From Bemisia tabaci (lineage: Eukaryota; Arthropoda; Insecta; Hemiptera; Aleyrodidae), in assembly GCF_918797505.1 (NCBI RefSeq), contig NC_092794.1:496001-560000 (forward strand): a stretch of 64,000 bases of DNA. The letters run 5' to 3'. The position numbers and the translations under genes are program-made. Below, one piece after another: positions 56,946-64,000 of this stretch. The notes beneath the pieces are model-generated. The model made no database searches, was not told where the DNA came from, and worked only from the letters and a program-made list of their open reading frames with translations. Position 1 is the stretch's first letter. Each line of letters starts with the position of its first letter.

Positions 56946-59489
56946 CAGTTATAATTCCACAAGTTTTTCAAGAAATCTCAGCCAAAAGTCACTTTTTGCA
57001 ATGCTATCGCACTGTGTTATGCTTGCGCTCTTAATAATAATAGTAAAAAAACAAAACAAACCCGTTTGCCCATTCATAAAAAATGTCATCAAAGCATTCC
57101 TGGGATCTATGAAAGATACGGTCATTGAACTTTCCATCAGACTGCATCAGTTACGTGAGCATGATGCCATGCTCTATTATAGGACCAATTGACGATGCAT
57201 CAAAAAGATGAATTCTGGAACGCAACCGTAGATTACAAGTTGTGACGTCACATAACATCTATACTCTCCCGCCATTCTTAGTTTTAAATTTTTCCACTAA
57301 AAATTTACGAACGTTCAGGAGCTTTTTTGGGATGTGGGGGGGGGGGGGGGGGGGTCCAAAAATGCCAGGAAAATTCATTTAGCTCAGAATAATGCACACT
57401 ATTAGAAAATGAATTAAAAAAAATAGGTGCAACATACCCATTACATATATGTTTGTAACCGTTCCCTTCAAATAATGCTACAATGGTAATAAAAAATTAT
57501 GCTAATAAAGCTTGAGAGTATACCTGATAATGCCTCGAGAAGAATTGTTTCATAAAATACTTAAAAGAAGGATATTACAACTTCTTGAGGAAAAAAAAAT
57601 TACTTGTTTGTGTTGTGAAATGCTACTGCAGCCTTAAGTATTTCATAGTTTGCCATCTTTACAGTGATAGCAATCCATCCTGGGTTTGTTTCAAAAGCAT
57701 TACAAGTTCTTGTTTCAGAACAGGAAAAAAACCGAAGTGCAGCAAGACTTCAGGAACAATCTTTCCATTCTGTCCTATTTTAAGCTATAAAAATATAGAA
57801 CATCTTTCCTGAACTTGAGCTACGGCTCCTCTTAATCTGCTCACAACCTGTCAGTTAAGATAAGAACCTTGAGTCATCACCCACTGCGCCAATCATTGAA
57901 ATTTTGTGTTTGTCAAAATGGAGAAAGGGAGATTGGAGCTATGTTGTTTGGTCGATTGAGATTCGTAACACAAGCTCCTAAATGGGCCGAATAATTGGCT
58001 AGTTAAGGGCATGTCTTTGGTAGCCTACAACCAGACAATCACCTAGCCCAGTTAGGAACTCGCATTGCGGATCACAGTTGACCGGACCAGAGAGCCCACG
58101 AATTAAATAGAGTATCTCCATTCCCCTTGGTCTTGTCTTGTTTACCATACAAAATAAAAATTTCAACAATCAGCCCACTGGCTTAATTTGGACTCGAATC
58201 TCTCTTAAGTACCAACTTCTAACTAATTCTAAAATATAATACTGTACAGTCAAAATTTTAAAATCAGAACACATAAAATTACATAAACTTGTAATACTTA
58301 ACAAAATGTTAAAAAGAGTAAAAAAAGAAAAGAAACTATTTACAAAAGAGATTAGAAAATGGTTTCTTATCAAACCTATTGCAACAGATTTATCAAGGAT
58401 TGATTATTATGCAGACAAAGATTATTTGTGATTATACTTAGGAGTTTTCATTGTAGGAGATACGCAAATGGGGCATGTTTAAGAGATTCTAATTAACTAC
58501 GCAACTTTACATTATTAAATTCTCGGTTGCAAAATTGTCATTTGACAGTTACCATAAGTAAAACAATTTCACTTTTTTCTTTAGTTGATTCATTGAGGCT
58601 TATGCAAGGATGGCCAAATTCCTGGTTCGGATTATTTTCATTTTTTGGTGTGATGTCTTGCTATATTGAAGAGCTACATTTATGAAAATTTCGAATCTTA
58701 ACATTTTTTCTTGCAGTTAGGCAATGTTGCCAAATTGCCACCTTAAAAATAAGATGATTTTAAACCAACAAGTTATAATGTCTTCCAAAATTGTGATTCT
58801 TCCTATAGTTAGTTGATTTTTGTACAAGATTTCCTATTAATTTTATGATACTTCCCTTTATTTGGATTTATAGCTTTTTGAATTTTATGTGTTTGAGCCT
58901 GCCAATAACGCTATTTTCTGTTTGACAGAAAAAAAAGGAGAAACAAATTCATATACAATATTAGTCTGATCCTTCATTGATTGATATATTGGTAGAGAAA
59001 CAATTAGTTCAGGAGTTGTAAGCATTTGGATGCACGATTTTTAGGTATCTGACACCACTACAGCCATTTGGAGCATTCTGATGCACAGCTTTGAGATTGG
59101 TTTACTGATATGATAGGATTTCCCAATACTGAATGACTTACGCAAATTTTTTTTTTTCAGTATTCGGCTCCTCCTGCCTTTTAGCACAATGAAACACCGA
59201 AATTGGATAGGAGTCTTCAACTTATCACACTCCAGTTTCCAATTTTACCTCTTTAGTAGATCTTGACCCAACACTTTTCAAGCTTTTTAGGATTACATTC
59301 TTTTCTGAGCTGAGATGGATTAAATTCTACAGAGAGACAGTATACTCAATGGATCCGTCTCTGAGCAACGAGGTTTTTACACTTGAAAATCACACAAATC
59401 TTTAAGACGGTAACAAATTTGAAAATAAAATCACAAAGTTGAGATGTAAGCAGAAGCCTTTGACAAAATATCACAATGAAAATTGATTA
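56946..59489. other. Intergenic spacer
   Basis: AT-rich, with a 19-G run at 57336-57354 just after a GCTTTTTTGGGA sequence. A moderately complex block at 57880-58130 has no recognised identity. No exon or RNA gene was identified. Confidence 0.45.
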
Positions 59490-59801
59490 TAGAGGAAAGG
59501 TATCTAGGAGGACGATTTTTTAGCCCACCCGGCATCCCGTAATTCTACAATTTTTCGCTCATTGAGGGTGTTTGTTTTATAGGGTCTACCATGAATCGGC
59601 CATTTTCTTATTTTTTCAAGGTCCAATGTGGCCTAAACATGGGTCTATAGGTCGATTTCGCCCAACATCGTAGGTATTTTAACATTCAGTGTGTGCTTCC
59701 TCAACGATCCTGTTGGACAAGCAAAATCCATTAGATACTCACATTTCTTTTTCGTCCGATGTGAGTTTTCCTTCGGTTGTCAAACTTAAAACACTAAGGC
59801 C

Positions 59802-59827
59802 GTTTCGGCTGTATCAGCCATCATCAG
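59802..59827 (-). ncRNA. Hammerhead-ribozyme-like core motif
   Basis: Read on the - strand: CTGATGA (59827-59821), one unpaired T, a five-pair stem GGCTG-ATA-CAGCC (59819-59807), then GAAAC (59806-59802). CUGANGA, a stem and GAAA are the conserved catalytic core of the hammerhead ribozyme. Penelope-like elements are known to carry hammerheads in their terminal repeats, and a Penelope-like GIY-YIG fragment lies just upstream on the same strand. Stem III and a cleavage triplet are not clear in this copy (an AAAC/GTTT pairing with 59788-59785 is possible), so it may be inactive. Confidence 0.4.
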
Positions 59828-60000
59828 GTGAATGACAAAGTAAAACAGAGAACGAAAATAAAAGTGGAAGCTGAAACTTTAGTGCAGTATCTCCGGCGGC
59901 GCGTTGCAAAACTAGCAAGTGAGATATCGTGATCAGCTGATCGTGTTGCGTCATATAGGAGGACGGAGGGAATGACCACCGGTGCCACCTGTTGTTCTAA

Positions 60001-60290
60001 TTAAGAGTTGAGAAGATGGTCCTTTGGTGTCTTCAAGAGTTCAATTTGTTCCAGCACATTTAGTTTTCGACCTTTTTGACAAACTCTTCCCAATTTGGCC
60101 TGACAACCTTCTAGTTTGTGATTGGTGTCAATGATATAGTCGCCAAATGATGAGTGTCCCCTTCTTTTTAGAATGGCACAGTCCATGTTACTTTAGCCTT
60201 GTTGCCACACTTCTGCCCGTCTGTCCCACATACGTTTTTCCGCAGCTGCATAAAATTCTATATGCACCGCTAGATTTCAATTTTTCTTCT
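60001..60290 (-). pseudogene. Penelope-like element fragment: GIY-YIG endonuclease domain
   Basis: On the - strand one frame reads KSSGAYRILCSCGKTYVGQT then GRSVATRLK to a TAA at 60190-60188. The overlapping next frame continues MDCAILKRRGHSSFGDYI, then GRKLNVLEQIELLK to a stop at 60001. Together they follow the layout of the GIY-YIG domain at the C-terminus of Penelope-like reverse transcriptases (C-x-CGK-YVGQTGRS, then K-S-F--H--, then KG--L--LE--EI). One nonsense codon and a small frameshift separate the parts, so it is dead. The reverse transcriptase part is absent. The fragment is inserted in the decayed foldback copy. Confidence 0.65.
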
Positions 60291-61745
60291 TTTTCTTCTG
60301 TATTTGTTAATATTCTGCCCAAACTTCTTTGGAGTCCAAATTCCCACTTTTCCTTTCAAGGAAATTAGGGACTTACAGTGCAAAAGGATCATGTGAAGAG
60401 TAACTAAACCGCGAAAGCATGCAGAAGATAGCACTTGCAGCTGTCTTTCCTAACGCTAGCTTGACATGAAAATGAGTGATGCCCTTTTATATATTTTAAA
60501 TAAAATTAGTCGATTTTTAATCATCCAAACAATTTTGAAGAGTCTTTACAGTGATTGGTGGAAATTCGACAAAGACCGGTAGCTTCTTTCAATAAAATTT
60601 TCTGCCCAGACGCTAGTGACCCCATCTTTCAAAACTTCATTTTTGCACTAACGACTCTTCTTGCTATCTTGACAGTACAGGAGTCAAATTATTATCTGTA
60701 GAAATAAAGCATGTTTCAATGAGGAATTTTTGCTTCTTAACTACAGATAACATGAATGAGATTCGATTCTTTGATTCAGCAGCTATATTTTCAACTTTAC
60801 TATCGTTTTCATAAACAAAGAGTAGAAAGACATCTAATGGAAGTTGTAGAAACCCATACTAGCTTCTGATTGATGACATCAATCACTTCGGCACCAAACT
60901 AGGGCGTTTTAAATTTGCAGAAAAGCTGCGCTTTTTTAATTGCGTATTTCTCAGTTTCTGGGTTACCTTTTCACATCTTTTAAGTATGCATCTCGTTATA
61001 TGCATCATTTACCTCCAGACACAGGAATTTGCAAGTCAAAATTCGTTCATGGTTTAGTGGCCCACTGTTAATGCAAGATAGGTGACAGAGTTTTCAGTAA
61101 CTGGCTACCTATCGCATCCGTTCACTAGTATGTACCTTGCACAAGGCGTAAAACTGAGGCAGAAAAACGAAGCATCTGAGGAAAGAGCGGGGGGGAGGAC
61201 AGTTCTAAGACTTGACGACCGCAGTTCTAAACGAATGATCAGATGGAAAGGGCAGCTAGAATTAGTTCAACAGTTCATCAGTTTAGCTAGGATCTTAAGA
61301 CACTCTATTATGAGGGAGAAAATTTTCAACTTCCTCAGTGCAAACCTTCAAAAAACGGTTAATTTCTAGTGTGAGTTGGTAAGTCGTTCTTATTCAGCCA
61401 TTTTCAATTCCAGCAAAAAACTGGAAAATTCGAAGAAATTTTTTAATGGGGACAAGGTTTGATTTCTAGTATAATTGGCCAAAGTGACTTAGAAACATAA
61501 CTCTTGTGAACATACTCGGAGGATTATTTGCTCTTCCAACCGGATGATAGTGAAACGACGCGTCAAATGTCAAAAAACCCGCATTATTGGGCAACATACG
61601 CCTTCAGGGCTGTGTTTAGGCTACTATTATACCCAGGTGGAGTAGAAAAATGGTCGCTTATGATCAATTTTTTAAGTATAATATGGACCCTTAATGCCCA
61701 AAAGATTGCGTAGTTACGGAAATTCAGAGTTGGTCCAGAAACTAC

Positions 61746-63698
61746 ACAAGAAATTGATACCCTTTCCTTTAGATTAAGGGGGAGGGGGGATCTTTCCTTT
61801 ACCTTCATGGCTTTATATCTTTGAGTTACTCTCCTCAGAATTCAATTCAAACTACATTGTGGGATATGGAGGGACTAAAGGCTAAGTATCCACGGGTTAT
61901 ATGTACATAGCTCCATGTTACTTACTAAATTAATAATGAACCAACTACTTTCAAAATGTGTACTTTGTCTAATGAAAAGTGACTCAAACCACCATGGTTG
62001 CCATTTATACTGACAAACAATGTGAGAAAGAAAAGAGTGATTCATAATTTTTGTTTTGTTTAAGAGATCTTTCTGATATGAAAAAATGGCAACAATTGTA
62101 TAGGATGAATTCCGAATCAAGGTTTTGAAATTGGCTTAGAAAACCATCAGTTTAGTTACTCTAAAAAAAAAAACCCTTTCCTGAAAACCCAACAGAAAAA
62201 GGTCACATTGAGTTCCTAAATACAATGGAATTGGAAACTGGGTTTTTGTACTTTTATGCTGTTCCGTTATACATTATTGATGCTCAATGAAAGAGGCCCT
62301 ATTGAAACCTGTTATTTTTGTCCCACCAAGTGTGGAAAGGATTACACTAGACATCAAAGGTATAGAATAAACAAAGAATAAATTAATGAAAGAAAGAGAA
62401 GGTAATAACAGAAACTAAATCGAATCAAGAAAGGTAAACAAATAAAATAAATAGGTTAGAGTTACTTAGGTTGAAATAGACCTTACAAATTGCTAGTACC
62501 AAAGACAGGTATCAACTTTTTGTATTCAGCCCAAACTGGCTATTGAATGTTTGCAAAGGTATCTTGCCGGAACTGAATAATCCTTATCCCTGTGAGAAAA
62601 ATGAATCACTTTAGCATATTTCACATGCTTTTCCTCCTCTTTAAACAATCTATTTACGTTTTGCCGGGTGCACCACATTATTAATGAACTTTAAGGACTT
62701 AAGAGACCTACAACAAATATTGTTAACTCAAAAATTATTTTGCGTTCTGACTGCATTTGATACTTTTGAAAATTTGCCAAAGTATACAATATTTTATTCA
62801 AACCCTTCAGTCATGTAAACTGTTTAGGGCCGTGGAACCTTTTGAGGACTTTGGAGTGGAAGGCCGGTTTGGGTTTGGTTGGATTTTAAAATTTCAGTTC
62901 AGAAATTCTGAGCTTATTTGCACATTTTGTTTTAAGTTTAACAGGCACTTGCATGTACATCCGGTTTTTAGCTAGTGCAGAGGGTCGTAATTGTTCCGAA
63001 GAGTCTGTTTTTTTACGGGACTTTCTTGATTTTGGGAAGTTTGGCATAATTCGCCTGATTTTGCGAACTCTCACGAGTGATAGCGGCTCTACCAGTTTTG
63101 TATCGTACAGGAGTCACCAGAATATCACGCTGCAGTCGAAGTGTTGAAAGTGTCCAAGACTTGGCAGGATCTACAAGCTTTTGTTCAAGTCAAAAAGAGG
63201 GGAAAAAGGCAGGTAGTATATATAAGTACTTATTCAGTATACCAGAAAAAATTGTATTCAGTCAGAGTTGGGTATCCAGTATTCAACTCTACTCTATGGT
63301 AAATCAATTTTAAAAAAATTCCTCCAAAGAAAAGAAGAAGCAGCTGCTAGGTGCCCAAAATCATCAGTCTCATAGAATTTCTCTTGAAAAAGAGACATTT
63401 ATTTCAAATAGGGTATCACATATCTGATGTAGTTGCACTGATTTTGATATAGAAAGGTCATGACCTCCATATTGAAATAATGCCACCTTCAAACAGAAGT
63501 TAAGAAAAAAAAGGAAACCTAGTTATAAAAAAAATGACCAGCAAATAAGTTAAGATTTTGTTAGTTCGACTTGTGCCCTTATGATGCTTAAAATAAACCT
63601 ATAACAAATTAATAAATAAACCTTTGGATGATCTCACTAGAAATTTAGGTGGGGGGACCAACTGCAGTGATCCTCTTCTCACAGAGATTCATGTGCGC
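61746..63698. other. Intergenic and 3' flank of the otopetrin-like gene
   Basis: AT-rich, with no repeats of note. The part nearest 63698 should include the 3' UTR of the otopetrin-like gene, which is read right to left. Confidence 0.5.
63398..63403 (-). promoter_or_regulatory. Candidate poly(A) signal for the otopetrin-like gene
   Basis: TTTATT on the + strand, i.e. AATAAA on the - strand, about 300 bp past the stop codon. Other A/T-rich hexamers are nearby, so the choice is tentative. Confidence 0.35.
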
Positions 63699-63833
63699 TT
63701 AGTCCAGACGTGGTTTGTAGCTTGTCTTCCAAACCTCAGCTAGTGTCACTGCTGCATGGAAACGGTAAAATATGCTAAGCGGTAATGTGATGCGTTGAAT
63801 CATAGACCAGGCTAGGAATCCATAAAAGTTCAA
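63699..63833 (-). CDS. otop-like: Terminal exon of an otopetrin-like proton channel
   Basis: On the - strand a CTTTCAG acceptor (ending at 63834) precedes 44 codons and TAA (63701-63699). The peptide begins LNFYGFLAWSMIQRITLPLS and continues IFYRFHAAVTLAEVWKTSYK before Pro-Arg-Leu-Asp. The combination PL-x-IFYRFH followed by EVWK-x-x-YK is the signature of the last transmembrane helix and C-terminus of otopetrins, which are twelve-helix proton-selective channels of the plasma membrane. Only this exon is in the window; the rest of the gene should lie to the right. It is read convergently to the hydrolase gene. The identification rests on one short but distinctive segment. Confidence 0.72.
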   Translation of the reverse strand: MNFYGFLAWSMIQRITLPLSIFYRFHAAVTLAEVWKTSYKPRLD

Positions 63834-64000
63834 CTGAAAGAAGATAAAGTATTTAGGGTAAAATGAAGTTTGAAAAACATTATTGAAGCAAAAACGACAA
63901 TAATTCCTCCACCTGGATTTTCTTCATTTTTTGTGCATGAATAGAGTTAAGAGAGGGCATCGATTCCTGAAATTTCAGCCCCCCGAAAAAATCTGATAAG
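63834..64000. other. Intron of the otopetrin-like gene
   Basis: AT-rich sequence upstream (on the - strand) of the terminal exon. It runs off the window edge, and no further exon is visible. Confidence 0.55.

Larger units (their letters stand above)
59490..61745. mobile_element. Decayed copy of the giant foldback family
   Basis: 59500-59745 aligns loosely with 5140-5345 of the 4424-9873 element (TTCTACAATTTTTCGCTCAT, CCTAAACATGGG, AACGATCCTGTTGGA). 61455-61740 aligns in reverse with the same arm (GGCCAAAGTGACTTAGA, TTTGCTCTTCCAA, CGCGTCAAATGTCAAAAAAC). 60400-60690 matches the loop 6030-6340 in reverse (GTCGATTTTTAATCATCCAA, TTCAATAAAATTTTCTG). It is far more diverged than the copy at 4.4 kb and is interrupted by a Penelope-like fragment. 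Confidence 0.65.

Noticed and set aside
1..64000. CRISPR arrays, operons, bacterial insertion sequences, rRNA and tRNA genes
   Set aside because: No regularly spaced short repeats with unique spacers, no prokaryotic gene layout, and no rRNA or convincing tRNA cloverleaf was recognised on either strand by eye. A covariance-model scan could still find a diverged tRNA-like SINE.

Overview
The window reads as animal nuclear DNA, most likely from an insect. The evidence is a gene with five recognisable exons split by introns of up to 12 kb, GT...AG splice junctions, a short (TTAGG)n tract, AT-rich spacer DNA and a very dense load of transposons. There is no sign of bacterial gene organisation. A hemipteran-type insect is a guess from this repeat-rich style and is not proven.

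Only two host genes can be named. (1) On the + strand, five exons (978-1102, 13196-13471, 23474-23628, 24323-24574, 31962-32119) splice in frame into an alpha/beta-hydrolase of the epoxide hydrolase 4 (EPHX4-like) class. Its N-terminal exon(s) lie upstream of the window. (2) At the far right, on the - strand, one terminal exon (63699-63833) looks like the C-terminus of an otopetrin-type proton channel; the rest of that gene lies beyond base 64000. Weaker coding traces sit at 41174-41299 (-) and 53714-54358 (+).

Almost everything else is mobile DNA, and most of it is palindromic. The introns of the hydrolase gene hold at least seven long inverted-repeat (foldback) units: 1380-4309, 4424-9873 (arms about 1.4 kb, one of them cut by a solo LTR), four in a row between 17275 and 23073, and a 2.07-kb hAT-like element at 28658-30723 with a perfect 8-bp target duplication. 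The spliced-out RNA of this one gene would therefore contain several long double-stranded hairpins.

The right half (32.6-62 kb) is intergenic. It holds two larger TIR-bounded elements (32661-37212 and 38752-42515), a nested array and insertion complex at 43-46.4 kb, several degenerate tandem arrays, further foldbacks (46.7, 51, 52.3 and 54.5 kb), a composite element at 56.5 kb, and a decayed foldback copy (59.5-61.7 kb). That decayed copy contains a Penelope-like GIY-YIG fragment with a hammerhead-like motif downstream of it.

Two observations stand out. A Cys-rich CXC-type protein remnant occurs inside two different elements whose termini share the motif TAGTCCAG, which suggests that this protein belongs to the elements. 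In addition, a 1.65-kb insertion with a 4-bp ATCT target duplication carries a nearly identical inverted copy of about 416 bp of its own flanking DNA. The window is also unusually rich in G or C homopolymer runs of 12-20 bases, many of them at or near element ends.
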